From: Mucilaginibacter sp. OK268
GTDB lineage: Bacteria > Bacteroidota > Bacteroidia > Sphingobacteriales > Sphingobacteriaceae
DNA: 64,000 nt
Reading direction: 5' to 3'
Assembly: GCF_900103125.1 (NCBI RefSeq)
Contig: NZ_FNJV01000005.1
Location: 186,001 to 250,000, forward strand
Part shown: positions 38,721 to 47,484 of the stretch, one piece after another
Layout of the letters: each line of letters starts with the position of its first letter
Numbering within the stretch: the stretch's first letter is position 1
The notes under the pieces: generated by a model
The model's input: the letters and a program-made list of their open reading frames with translations, nothing else
The model's database searches: none
Told to the model about the DNA's origin: nothing
Translations under genes and position numbers: made by a program

Positions 38721-39455
38721 TTAAAGAATGATCACCGTTGGTGTAAACTCTTCACTGTCGTTGTCAATATCCATATATTGCTTAAAGTTTTGTACATCTT
38801 TATCAACCATTCTTTTAAATACGGGGTTTAAGATTTTAGCGATACCGGTACCCAGACCGCCGGCAGGTGGCTGATAGCTGATCACGACGTCAACAATAGT
38901 CCCCATACCATCCGGCGTATCCTGAAAACGTACTTTGCCCGCGTTGTTGATCATAGAGTCAGGTAAGGAGCTCCAGCCGATCATCTCATTGGGTTCGTCC
39001 TTTACAATTTCGGCATGCCAGCTTACAGTTGCTACACCGGCAGGGAGTTTTAAAACCCAATAGGAGTAGGTGGGGGCTATCGTTTCTACACTTTCCAAAT
39101 GTTTCATGAACAGAGGTAAATTATCCAGCTTACGCCAAAAATCATATACCTTGTGCCGGGGTTTATCAACTGTAAATGATGATCTGATATTGATATTAAC
39201 TGGATTGGTTGAAAGTTTGCCTATGCGTTTATACAATTCGCAATGACCGGTAATGCCACGACTTAACAGGTAACCACCAGCCCCCAATTTAACAACACTG
39301 CTTAACGGACTGGAGAAAAGGTTTTTAAAGCCGGATAAGCCCAATTTTACACCGCCGATGATAGATGTATACCGCTCGGGCCAATTCAGGTTTACACGGT
39401 CATCGCCATAAAGTACTGGGAAATTATCAGTATATTTTACAATTGTAGTAGCCAT
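38721..39455 (-). CDS. SRPBCC (START-like) protein with short membrane region
   Basis: 244 residues. The N-terminal part (about 28-85) resembles the DUF2892 membrane hairpin (SSPLSSVVKLGAGGYLLSRG), and the remainder (90-235) is a SRPBCC/cyclase-dehydrase ligand-binding fold: IRSSFTVDKPRHKVYDFWRKLDNLPLFMKHL is its usual first helix-grip segment. Such proteins bind lipids or aromatic polyketides and often work at the membrane. It is a single gene, convergent with rplT. The ligand is unknown. Confidence 0.78.
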   Translation of the reverse strand: MATTIVKYTDNFPVLYGDDRVNLNWPERYTSIIGGVKLGLSGFKNLFSSPLSSVVKLGAGGYLLSRGITGHCELYKRIGKLSTNPVNINIRSSFTVDKPRHKVYDFWRKLDNLPLFMKHLESVETIAPTYSYWVLKLPAGVATVSWHAEIVKDEPNEMIGWSSLPDSMINNAGKVRFQDTPDGMGTIVDVVISYQPPAGGLGTGIAKILNPVFKRMVDKDVQNFKQYMDIDNDSEEFTPTVIIL

Positions 39456-39520
39456 AGTATAGTTTAAATGATTGTAGAATTTAAACAGTATACCTCCAGC
39501 TAAGTTTTTTTTAAATGAAG

Positions 39521-40780
39521 TTATTTTATTGGAAGGTAATTAAATTTAAACTGAGTTAAATTAGGTTGGCGCATTTTGGGTCTTTTTAACTCATATTGAT
39601 AAATAACACGTCCCAGGTTTTTTAAAAATGGCAGACAAACCGTAGCGTATTCATATTTATTATCATTGTAAACCCCATCTTCGTTTGATTGTACCACCGT
39701 GGTAAGTAAAAACTCGACGTTGTTTTTAAAGTCGACAAAGTAGGCGTTGTCAATGTCATATCCATAACTATCACCCACCTTATTAAATATCCTGATGTTG
39801 GGTTCAATTGTGGCCGTGCTGTCGCCACCATAATATAAGAACTTGCAGTATGCCGGGAAATATTCTGGTCGACTGTAGGTTGGTTTTATGTTTTCGGTAG
39901 GAAACATACTCATGTAGCGATATATAAAAGCATAATCGGCTGGAGTAAGGTTGTACCGCTGATCTGCGGGAAAAGTTCGCGGGAAGAGTAATCTTTTTAG
40001 AACCTGCTGCTGATCGGCAATGGAGTACACATTCTTTTCGCTAAGGTTAAAAGGCTTATTCACCAGGCGATCACTGCTATCCATATAAGCTTTACCCATG
40101 ATCATATTATCCAGGTGCATCGGGTAATTCAAGCTATCATATAATGGCTTTTTGTGGTAAATTACCTTGTTTCCATTGTAAAAAGTGATAGGGTTAGTGT
40201 GCCGGGTATTTTCACCGGCATCGCCTACAGAAAGTCGACCCACAATGCGGGTATAATACAACTGATATTTTTTTAATTTACGATTGATCTCCTCGCGGCC
40301 AACAAATTCATATAGGCGATTGAAAGCGTCATTATCGCTCACCAGCAGTATCTTCTTGATATAATTCTCTATACTAGGCAATCCATTTGCTGATGAAGTA
40401 TCTGTTTTTACCTTGGTTTGTTTGGCAAAGGCGCTGTCGGTGATCATGACTGATTGTTGGGTTAAACCTTTAATGTGTAACTCATGCAGCTTTTCGAGCG
40501 CGAAAATGGCCGTTGGTAGTTTAACTGTACTTGCCGGATAAAAATAATGTTTAGCATTTAGATGATAACTATATGATTTAAAATGAGGTATGTTGTTTTT
40601 ATCCCGGTCGATCTGTGTGTACAATATTTGCACCTCATTTTGGGTCGGGTGGTTCAGTATTCCACTAAATAGCTCTGGACGGCTCTGCAAAAGCCCCTTT
40701 AAAAAGATGGTATCAGGTTGCTGGGTAAAGCAGGGAATAACAGTGATTATAAATAACAGAAGTGTAGTATACAATTTCAT
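39521..40780 (-). CDS. Secreted class A beta-lactamase-like serine hydrolase
   Basis: The 419-residue protein has a signal peptide (cleaved near TQQ, residue 20) and the penicillin-recognising fold: nucleophile motif STVK in YPASTVKLPTAIFALEKL near residue 81, SDN in VSDNDAFNRLYEF near 149, and a KVG triad in FNKVGDSYGYDIDNAY near 333. It is longer than class A beta-lactamases, with an extended middle, and is related to the broad serine-hydrolase group; beta-lactam cleavage cannot be assumed, because peptidases and esterases share these motifs. Transcribed divergently from the cobalamin operon. Confidence 0.83.
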   Translation of the reverse strand: MKLYTTLLLFIITVIPCFTQQPDTIFLKGLLQSRPELFSGILNHPTQNEVQILYTQIDRDKNNIPHFKSYSYHLNAKHYFYPASTVKLPTAIFALEKLHELHIKGLTQQSVMITDSAFAKQTKVKTDTSSANGLPSIENYIKKILLVSDNDAFNRLYEFVGREEINRKLKKYQLYYTRIVGRLSVGDAGENTRHTNPITFYNGNKVIYHKKPLYDSLNYPMHLDNMIMGKAYMDSSDRLVNKPFNLSEKNVYSIADQQQVLKRLLFPRTFPADQRYNLTPADYAFIYRYMSMFPTENIKPTYSRPEYFPAYCKFLYYGGDSTATIEPNIRIFNKVGDSYGYDIDNAYFVDFKNNVEFLLTTVVQSNEDGVYNDNKYEYATVCLPFLKNLGRVIYQYELKRPKMRQPNLTQFKFNYLPIK

Positions 40781-40844
40781 TATTATAAATATACAGATTG
40801 TTACTTTGTGGTTGTTAATACTTATCCTACTTTTGTTGCGCTTT

Positions 40845-41020
40845 AGGTTTCATATGGTTTATAACCGTAAATGAATTAAAAGGGAATACGGTGAAGAATC
40901 CGTAACTGTCCCGCAGCTGTAAGCTCTTTAACCATTGTCCATTTTTATTGTCACTGTCCTTGAAATAAAAAGGGTCGGGAAGGCAGGGCAACTTGGGGAG
41001 CAAGTCAGAATACCTGCCCA
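40845..41020 (+). ncRNA. Cobalamin riboswitch
   Basis: The conserved parts are present in order: a GGTTT-containing P1 start, GGGAATACGGTG (40882-40893), AATCC.AACTGTCCCGCAGCTGTAAGC (40898-40924), and the B12-box region AGTCAGAATACCTGCC (41003-41018). It lies about 115 bases upstream of btuB and should turn the operon off when adenosylcobalamin or methylcobalamin is plentiful. Confidence 0.96.
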
Positions 41021-41134
41021 GGCACTTATATTATTCATAGCTTTCGGGGATTGAAGCTTGAATGTGAAATCCGTTTGTCGTGATTTCTGTTCAACCTTTG
41101 TGTCGCCCTATTGCAAAGTTGTTGCGAAGAGAAA

Positions 41135-43156
41135 ATGCCAAGAAATACATGTGATTTGAAAATTAGCTTTCAACTTTTATTAGTTGTACTGCCTGGTTTT
41201 TTATTGGCTTTACCTAATAGGGTATTAGCCCAGGCCGATACTTCCAAAAAACTGAAAGAGGTGAATGTAAACAGTTCAATCATGCCTCAAATACAAACTA
41301 TTACACCATCGCAGCAGATATCAGCGAATGATTTTGTGCGTTATAGCGCATTTAATATTGCCGATGCCATTCGTAGCTTTAGTGGTGTAATTTTGAAAGA
41401 TTATGGTGGCATAGGTGGTTTAAAAACAGTGTCTGTGCGAGGTTTGAGCGCCAATCATACAGCTGTTTTATACGATGGTATCCAGATCAACGATGCTGAA
41501 AATGGCCAGATTGACCTGAGTAAGTTAAACCTGAACAATGTGCAGCAAATTATATTATACAATGGTCAGCCAACTATTATTTGTATGCCAGCGCGTTCAT
41601 TTGCTTCTGCAAGCATCCTTGCGGTAAAAACTGTACAACCCTCTTTAAATGCAAATAAAACCTATCAGTTTACTGCTGGGATAAAAACAGGTTCTTTCGG
41701 GTTAGTAAATCCATATTTACAGTGGCAGCAGCGGATCAATGAGCGTTGGTCGTTTATTATGAACGGCTACCTTGAAAATGCTAATGGGCGTTATAAATAT
41801 GATGCACAAGGGGCTAATGGCGACTCCGTACGTACACGTAACAACGGAGATATTAGCGCCCAGCAGGTAGACGGAGCTTTGTACTGGGCCAAAAGCGATA
41901 GTAATAAATTCAATTTGCACATTAATTATTATAATTCCGACCGTGGACTCCCGGGTGCGGTGATACTCTACAATGCATCAATTTCGAGAAGCCGGCTCTG
42001 GAACCGTGATTTTTTTACACAGGCCGGTTATGAGCATATTTGGAATGATGGCTTTCATTTATTGTTAAATACTAAAGTATCTCAAAGCCAGCTCCACTAT
42101 CTTGATCCAGATTTTTTAAATGAAGAGGGAAAACTGGATCAGCACTTCAGGCAACGGGAGTTTTACCAATCTGCTGTGCTGGCTTATCATTTTACATCCA
42201 ATTGGGAAGTTTCTTATGCTTTGGATTTTGCGGTTAATACGATCAATGCCGATCTGCCAAGTTTTTCGTACCCAACAAGGCTCACCTTTCTGAATGTATT
42301 GGCCTCTAACATCATCATAGGGAAATTGAGTTTACAGGGAAGTTTATTGAATAGTAATATCTCTGAAACAGTAAAAAGTGGTCGTCCGGCACCCAAACGG
42401 AATATTTATTCGCCTACGCTAATGGCTACTTTGCGGCCTTTTCAGAGTCCTAATTTTCAATTGCGGGCTTATTATAAATCTATATTTCGTAATCCAACCT
42501 TTAATGACCTGTACTATGGCGGGGTCGGGAACCCTAATTTAAAGCCTGAATTTACCAAACAGCTTGATGCGGGCGCAACGTACGGTAAAGCTTTGAATGG
42601 CTTTTTAAGCTATATAACCCTTACCGCAGATGCCTATTACAATCATGTAACCAATAAGATCGTGTTTATCCCTAAAGACGCTTATAATGGCTCTATACAA
42701 AATTTGGGCACGGTAGATATCAAAGGTCTTGACGTTGGTTTAAAAACACAGGCTAAACTCGCTAAAGAGTGGAAGGGCTCATTAAGTGTTAATTACTCTT
42801 ATCAGCAGGCTTTAAATGTTACTGATCCAACCTCATCAATATATCTTAACCAGTTACCTTATACGCCTAAAAATACGGTTTCGCTCAATGCCGGGATCGA
42901 TCATCATCATTTAGGGATATATTATAACCAGATAATTTCTACATCAAGGTATTATACCAATGATAATCTTCCGTCTGATTATATCCCTGGCTACTCTACG
43001 AGTGATGCCTCTGTTGTTTATCGTTTTTTAATAAAAGGTAAACCGCTGGTAAGCTCCTTTGAGGCTAACAATCTTTTTAATAAAAACTATTTTGTTGTAC
43101 AAAGCTACCCAATGCCGGGGCGCTCATTCCGATTTTCCCTTCAAATAACTATTTAA
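41135..43156 (+). CDS. btuB: TonB-dependent cobalamin receptor BtuB
   Basis: Outer-membrane 22-strand barrel of 673 residues that imports corrinoids with TonB energy. The signal peptide (about residues 12-33, ending VLAQ) is followed by a TonB-box-like segment KKLKEVNVNSS, the plug domain (IADAIRSFSGVILKDYGGIGGLKTVSVRGLS; ILYNGQP) and a beta barrel ending in aromatic F (RSFRFSLQI). I chose the ATG at 41135 over an in-frame TTG 24 bases earlier, since it directly precedes the signal peptide. The upstream cobalamin riboswitch makes the substrate assignment firm. Confidence 0.93.
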   Translation: MPRNTCDLKISFQLLLVVLPGFLLALPNRVLAQADTSKKLKEVNVNSSIMPQIQTITPSQQISANDFVRYSAFNIADAIRSFSGVILKDYGGIGGLKTVSVRGLSANHTAVLYDGIQINDAENGQIDLSKLNLNNVQQIILYNGQPTIICMPARSFASASILAVKTVQPSLNANKTYQFTAGIKTGSFGLVNPYLQWQQRINERWSFIMNGYLENANGRYKYDAQGANGDSVRTRNNGDISAQQVDGALYWAKSDSNKFNLHINYYNSDRGLPGAVILYNASISRSRLWNRDFFTQAGYEHIWNDGFHLLLNTKVSQSQLHYLDPDFLNEEGKLDQHFRQREFYQSAVLAYHFTSNWEVSYALDFAVNTINADLPSFSYPTRLTFLNVLASNIIIGKLSLQGSLLNSNISETVKSGRPAPKRNIYSPTLMATLRPFQSPNFQLRAYYKSIFRNPTFNDLYYGGVGNPNLKPEFTKQLDAGATYGKALNGFLSYITLTADAYYNHVTNKIVFIPKDAYNGSIQNLGTVDIKGLDVGLKTQAKLAKEWKGSLSVNYSYQQALNVTDPTSSIYLNQLPYTPKNTVSLNAGIDHHHLGIYYNQIISTSRYYTNDNLPSDYIPGYSTSDASVVYRFLIKGKPLVSSFEANNLFNKNYFVVQSYPMPGRSFRFSLQITI

Positions 43157-43165
43157 TTCATCATT

Positions 43166-44281
43166 ATGAAACAAATCAAACTCAGTCCCTTTTTAATGAC
43201 CATTGCACTTGCTGTATTGCTATCGGCATGTCATAAAGATAAGATCAATCCAAAATCTGATACGCCAACGGCAAGCAGGGCCGGGTTATACGTCTTAAAC
43301 CAGGGGATCTTTCAGTCAAACAACAGCACTTTAACTTATTATGATTACACCACAAAGCAACTGGTGCCTGATATTTACAGCAGTGTTAATGGAAGCCCCT
43401 TAGGCGATACGGGTAACGATATAGAAATATATGGTGCAAAAATGTATATTGTTGTTAACTATTCTAACGTAGTTGATATTGTAAATGCTAAAACCAGTAA
43501 GCTTATAAAGCAAATTAGCATGGTTAATGCCAGTTTACCGGCTCCAAACAATGGTCGCCAGCCCAGGAGTGTAGCCTTCTATAAAAACAACGCTTTCATC
43601 ACTTCTTATGATGGTACAGTTGCCGTAATGGACACTGCTACACTAACCATCAGCAAGTACATCACCGTGGGCCGTAACCCCGAACAGTTGGTAGTGAGTA
43701 ATGGCAAACTTTACGTGGCCAATAGTGGCGGCTTAAGCTTTGGTAATCCGGATAAAACAGTATCGGTGATAGATCTGAATACCTTAACAGAGATCAAAAA
43801 AATAACAGTTTTGCCAAACCCGGTAAGTATTGCTGCTGATGATTACGGACATGTTTATGTGCTTTCATTAGGTATTACCGATTACAGCGGCACGCCACCA
43901 ACAATTGTTGCCCCTCCGGGAATGACGATTATTGATAATAAAACAGATGTATCTATTTCGCAAACTAATTTAAGTTTGGGTTATAATATCCCTATGGCTG
44001 TATTAGGCGATTTTGTATATTATGTTACTGCTGATAATAAAATTGCTGTATATAATGCCAAAACACAATCAGCAGCGCAGGCTAATTTTATTACTGATGG
44101 TACCGTGATCACCAGCCCTTTCGCTATTGCTACAGATTCCCTTACAGACGAAGTGTTTGTTACAGATGCAAAAGATTATTCATCTAACGGTACTTTATAT
44201 GCCTTTGATAAAAACGGTAAAAAGGAATATTCCATAACTACAGGCATCAGTCCGGGCAAGGTTGCGTTTGTTAACAAGTAA
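43166..44281 (+). CDS. BtuG-like beta-propeller surface lipoprotein
   Basis: The 371-residue lipoprotein has its signal ending in the lipobox LLSAC (Cys21) followed by acidic/basic HKDK residues typical of surface export in Bacteroidota. The rest is a YncE-like seven-bladed propeller (repeating G.LYVANSG / VSVIDLNTLTEIKKI units). In gut Bacteroides, BtuG lipoproteins of this fold sit next to BtuB and bind B12 extremely tightly before handing it on. The position here, 9 bases after btuB under a cobalamin riboswitch, makes the same role likely. Sequence alone cannot show the ligand. Confidence 0.82.
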   Translation: MKQIKLSPFLMTIALAVLLSACHKDKINPKSDTPTASRAGLYVLNQGIFQSNNSTLTYYDYTTKQLVPDIYSSVNGSPLGDTGNDIEIYGAKMYIVVNYSNVVDIVNAKTSKLIKQISMVNASLPAPNNGRQPRSVAFYKNNAFITSYDGTVAVMDTATLTISKYITVGRNPEQLVVSNGKLYVANSGGLSFGNPDKTVSVIDLNTLTEIKKITVLPNPVSIAADDYGHVYVLSLGITDYSGTPPTIVAPPGMTIIDNKTDVSISQTNLSLGYNIPMAVLGDFVYYVTADNKIAVYNAKTQSAAQANFITDGTVITSPFAIATDSLTDEVFVTDAKDYSSNGTLYAFDKNGKKEYSITTGISPGKVAFVNK

Positions 44282-44333
44282 GTATTTATATTTATGCAGA
44301 ATATTAAGTAATTTTACCAAGTAAATTTGAATC

Positions 44334-44912
44334 ATGAACTCAAAAGAAAATACAACCCGCAATATTGTTCTTATACTAACCATTGTGGTTGTGGCTGCAT
44401 TTAGATTGCTTGCCTACAAGTATAAGGACCTGAGTAATTTTAATCCCGTAGGAGCTATCGCGTTGTTTGGTGGAGCGTACTTTACCAGCAAATGGAAGAG
44501 CTATGTTACCGTATTGCTTGCCTTGTTTACGACCGACGTTATCCTCAACTATTTATATACCTCCAAGATAACGATATGGTATGAAGGTATCATGGGAGTG
44601 TATGTAAGCTTTGCTTTGATGGTGCTTTTAGGTACTATGATAAAAAAGGTACGTGTAGTAAATGTGCTTTTGGCTTCATTGGCATCAGTTTTAATACATT
44701 GGTTAATTACTGATCTGCCATGGCTTTATACCACATCTAATCTTTACCCACACACCTTAGCTGGCTATGGCACATCGTTGGTAAATGCTATTCCGTTTGA
44801 GTATAACATGATTTATGGTAACCTGGTGTTTGGGGTTATTTTATTTGGCGGTTTTGAGCTGGCTAAAACCAGGTACACCTTTTTACGCACCAAGAAACAA
44901 CTGGCACTTTAA
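44334..44912 (+). CDS. DUF6580-like polytopic membrane protein
   Basis: The 192-residue inner-membrane protein has about six hydrophobic helices (roughly 10-28, 37-52, 57-75, 85-103, 107-125, 152-175). It matches the DUF6580 pattern (FNPVGAIALFGGAYF near residue 38; DLPWLYTTSNLYPHTLAGYGTSLVNAIPFE). Size and helix count resemble S components of energy-coupling-factor importers. It lies 52 bases after the BtuG-like gene and before the terminator, so it is part of the cobalamin-regulated operon. A role in moving corrinoid across the inner membrane is an inference. Confidence 0.75.
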   Translation: MNSKENTTRNIVLILTIVVVAAFRLLAYKYKDLSNFNPVGAIALFGGAYFTSKWKSYVTVLLALFTTDVILNYLYTSKITIWYEGIMGVYVSFALMVLLGTMIKKVRVVNVLLASLASVLIHWLITDLPWLYTTSNLYPHTLAGYGTSLVNAIPFEYNMIYGNLVFGVILFGGFELAKTRYTFLRTKKQLAL

Positions 44913-44930
44913 GCTGAATAACTAATACAG

Positions 44931-44968
44931 AAAAGCGATTTGCCATCAGGGCAGGTCGCTTTTTTTTA
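44931..44968 (+). terminator. Terminator of the btuB operon
   Basis: Stem AAAAGCGA / TCGCTTTT with extra pairing TTGCC/GGCA, followed by more T, 20 bases after the DUF6580 gene. Confidence 0.85.
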
Positions 44969-44992
44969 TGGATATATAATTTTTAGATACCT

Positions 44993-45682
44993 ATGAAAAA
45001 ACTGGTAGTGCTAACAGGGGCTGGCATTAGCGCTGAGAGCGGTTTAAAGACCTTCAGAGACAGCGACGGGTTGTGGGAGGGTTACAATATAGAAGACGTG
45101 GCAACGCCCCAGGCATGGCAGCGTAACCCGACCATGGTACAGCAGTTTTATAACGAACGCCGCAAATCGGTGCTGGAAGCCAAACCCAACGCCGCTCATT
45201 ACGCCTTGGCACAACTCGAAGAAAAATACCAGGTAACCATCATCACCCAAAATATAGATGATCTGCACGAACGCGTGGGTTCAACTAATGTGATGCACTT
45301 GCATGGGATCATTACCCGCTCACAGTCAAGTATCGATCCTGAGCTTACTTACCCCATTGATGGCTGGGAGATCAGGATGGATGAAGTGTGCGAATTAGGT
45401 TCGCCCCTGAGGGCCCATGTAGTTTGGTTTGGTGAGGATGTACCCATGATAGGTCCTGCGGCACGTGTTTGTGCCGACGCGGATATTTTTATGCTCGTAG
45501 GCTCCTCTTTAGCAGTATACCCAGCCGCCGGACTGATCAGTTATGTAAGGCCGGAGATCCCGAGATATATTATCGATCCAAAGATACCGGATGTAAGTGT
45601 GCGGGGCCAATTGATCAAAATACAGGAGAGGGCTACAGTGGGCGTGCCCGCATTAGTTGATCAGCTTCTGAAAAATCAGTAA
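44993..45682 (+). CDS. cobB: Sir2-family NAD-dependent deacylase
   Basis: Removes acetyl or succinyl groups from protein lysines using NAD, 229 residues. GAGISAESGLKTFRDSDGLWEG (residues 8-29, given in two parts by function: NAD-binding GAGIS and the FRD loop), TQNIDDLHERVGS and the catalytic His in HLHG are present. Unlike most sirtuins, no CxxC pairs flank the small domain: only single Cys residues occur (VCELGS, RVCADA), so the zinc ribbon is absent. Metal-free sirtuins are known and the core looks intact. It starts after the btuB terminator and is a separate unit. Confidence 0.9.
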   Translation: MKKLVVLTGAGISAESGLKTFRDSDGLWEGYNIEDVATPQAWQRNPTMVQQFYNERRKSVLEAKPNAAHYALAQLEEKYQVTIITQNIDDLHERVGSTNVMHLHGIITRSQSSIDPELTYPIDGWEIRMDEVCELGSPLRAHVVWFGEDVPMIGPAARVCADADIFMLVGSSLAVYPAAGLISYVRPEIPRYIIDPKIPDVSVRGQLIKIQERATVGVPALVDQLLKNQ

Positions 45683-45714
45683 TTCAAAGGGTAGAGCGGG
45701 CCCTCTGAAAAGTA

Positions 45715-45809
45715 GGTTTACATAATTTATGGTTTACATTTATTTATTTAATTGATAATCAAATAGTTAATTTTTATTTTCGTCAAATTCTGGGTTTACA
45801 GTGTAAACC
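45715..45809. promoter_or_regulatory. TTTACA/TGTAAA operator-like array
   Basis: GGTTTACA at 45715-45722 and 45731-45738, and the dyad GGTTTACA-G-TGTAAACC at 45793-45809, in an AT-rich context resembling 17694-17798. It lies upstream of the Dph6-like gene in the same relative orientation as the first array to the SNF2 gene. Confidence 0.5.
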
Positions 45810-45828
45810 ATAATATTCTCTGTGAAAT

Positions 45829-45996
45829 ACCCCGATGGGGCAATAAGGAGTTTTGCAAACCTCATCGGGGTTAAAGCTTGTAGAAGAAGATCAATTTTAA
45901 TATCAGTGCTGTAGGTACTGCACACGGGTTGCATACCTACGGCATGCTAAATACTTGTTCTTTGTTTGCTACAAAGCTTTTACTCCTACGGAGTAG
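45829..45996. repeat. Cluster of short palindromes
   Basis: Three hairpins fill the gap before the Dph6-like gene: ACCCCGATGGGG/CCTCATCGGGGT (45829-45840 with 45860-45871), GCTGTAGGTACTGCA/TGCATACCTACGGC (45908-45922 with 45930-45943) and TACTCC-TAC-GGAGTA (45981-45996). They look like REP-type intergenic palindromes. Confidence 0.55.
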
Positions 45997-46070
45997 TAAA
46001 CCTTTAATGACATTGCTCGTGTGAACTGTAAAACTTCAGAAATAATAATTTAAGCTTGCCGGTCTTTTTT

Positions 46071-46107
46071 AAAATCACTAATTCACTAAATAAATAATTC
46101 AAAATTA
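46071..46107 (+). repeat. AATCACTA/ATTCACTA period-8 leader repeat
   Basis: Reads AATCACTA, ATTCACTA, AATAAATA, ATTCAAAA, TTA and ends at the ATG of the Dph6-like gene. Nearly the same 37 bases precede thiC and the gene ending at 47298. Confidence 0.75.
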
Positions 46108-46824
46108 ATGCAAAAGTGCATATTCAATTGGAGCGGGGGCAAGGATAGCGCCTTGGCTTTATATTACTGTCTCCAAAACCCTGATCTGGAGATCAAATAC
46201 CTGGTTACAACCATCAACGATGCGGCCGACAGGATATCTATGCATGGCGTGCGTACGGAGCTGCTGATCAAACAGGCCGAAAGTATCGGCATTCCACTAT
46301 ATCAGATCCGGCTGCCCGAAATGCCGGGCATGCAGGAGTATGATGAAGTGATGCACCGACACCTGGCGCATTTTAAGAACGAGGGCGTCACCCATGCCAT
46401 TTTTGGCGATATATTTTTAGAGGACCTGAAAGCTTACCGCGATGCCCGCCTGAGCGAGGTAGGAATACAAGGAATATACCCCTTATGGAAACGCGACACT
46501 GCCGAATTGATCAGCGAGTTTTTAGCCCTTGGTTTTGGCACTGTGATCGCCTGCACCAAGGAGCGCCTGGAGCGCATAGTAGGGAAGGAGATCAGTCCGG
46601 AATTGATAGATGCCTTGCCCGATGATGTAGATGTTTGCGGCGAGAATGGCGAGTTTCATACCTTTACTTTTAAGGGGCCTATTTTTAAAAATCCGATACC
46701 TTACAAAACGGGGGTGAAAGTTTTTAAGGAATACAAAGCGCCTCAAAATGCCGATGATTCCTGTGTTTCGCCAACAGATCAAAAATGTTCCGGATTTTGG
46801 TATTGCGACCTTATTTTGGCTTAA
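46108..46824 (+). CDS. Dph6-like PP-loop ATP pyrophosphatase
   Basis: The 238-residue cytoplasmic protein has the PP-loop SGGKDSALALYYCL at residues 9-22 and the Dph6-type segments MHGVRTELLIKQAESIGIPL and FGDIFLEDLKAYRDARL, then GENGEFHTFTF near residue 182. In eukaryotes and archaea Dph6 amidates diphthine on EF-2; bacteria have no diphthamide, so the bacterial substrate is unknown and the usual database label diphthine-ammonia ligase is misleading. The leader is a period-8 repeat that ends at the ATG. Preceded by a TTTACA array. Confidence 0.85.
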   Translation: MQKCIFNWSGGKDSALALYYCLQNPDLEIKYLVTTINDAADRISMHGVRTELLIKQAESIGIPLYQIRLPEMPGMQEYDEVMHRHLAHFKNEGVTHAIFGDIFLEDLKAYRDARLSEVGIQGIYPLWKRDTAELISEFLALGFGTVIACTKERLERIVGKEISPELIDALPDDVDVCGENGEFHTFTFKGPIFKNPIPYKTGVKVFKEYKAPQNADDSCVSPTDQKCSGFWYCDLILA

Positions 46825-47049
46825 CTTCCCATTTATTTGGTAAAATGATCAACAAAATATAATTTTTTATAAACACATAAATAATTATATAACAGTTACT
46901 TATTTAAAAAGTATAAAGTAATTATCCAATTATATAGGAATAATGAGTTGTTTTTTGCCCTGAATTGATTTATTTTGCAGAATAAAATTCTGTTTTTAAA
47001 CTAATTTAAAATTAAGTATCTGTAATTTAGATAGTTATGTGTTATTTGA

Positions 47050-47298
47050 TTAGTAGTTATACCGGTAATATGACTCTTTAAAATCAGTTCGCATTTCGGT
47101 GAAACGGGCGCCTACCTTTTTTAAAAACTCTTCATCGAGCAATTCAAAAACGCTGTTCACTCCGTCTGTCAAATCCATTTCGGGGATCTTGTAACTCTGC
47201 TCCAGGGCACCTTGTTCTATCTTCACAATAAACTTTTGGTTCATGTTCAGAATGGATATTTTAAAATCAGGATGCGGTAGTTCGGCAATAATTCTCAT
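47050..47298 (-). CDS. Conserved small protein, 82 aa
   Basis: 82 residues, soluble, without recognisable motifs; MRIIAELPHPDFKISI at the start and many charged residues with a Tyr-rich end (KESYYRYNY). The pattern looks like a real, conserved Bacteroidota protein of alternating strands and helices. It is monocistronic, starts 2 bases after a period-8 AATTCACT repeat, and stands downstream of the CrtA-like gene on the same strand. Function unknown. Confidence 0.7.
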   Translation of the reverse strand: MRIIAELPHPDFKISILNMNQKFIVKIEQGALEQSYKIPEMDLTDGVNSVFELLDEEFLKKVGARFTEMRTDFKESYYRYNY

Positions 47299-47300
47299 AG

Positions 47301-47340
47301 ATTAATTATTGAATTTTGATTTATTGAATTAGTGATTGAT
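47301..47340 (-). repeat. AATCACTA/ATTCAATA period-8 leader repeat
   Basis: On the minus strand reads AATCACTA, ATTCAATA, AATCAAAA, TTCAATAA, TTAAT and ends 2 bases before the ATG of the 82-residue gene. Confidence 0.75.
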
Positions 47341-47408
47341 ATATAATGAGCAAAGATTTTTGGAACAAGGGGTAAGGATTTTTGAATGAAACGGCATTTG
47401 CTATTTTG

Positions 47409-47484
47409 TCCTTTATCCTTATTCCTTAGATCCTTGTTCCAGGAGTCCTTGTTCTTTGCTCCTAAAATCCTTGCTCCTTGCTCC
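47409..47484 (-). repeat. AAGGANC words, period about 7
   Basis: On the minus strand, AGGAGCA, AGGAGCA, AGGATTT, then further AAGAACA, AGGACTC, GGAACA, AGGATCT, AAGGAAT, AAGGATA units. It overlaps the last 22 codons of the CrtA-like gene, so that gene's C-terminus is translated from repeat. Confidence 0.7.

Noticed and set aside
40590-40874. Plus-strand frame before the cobalamin riboswitch
   Set aside because: It is antisense to the serine hydrolase and runs into the riboswitch.
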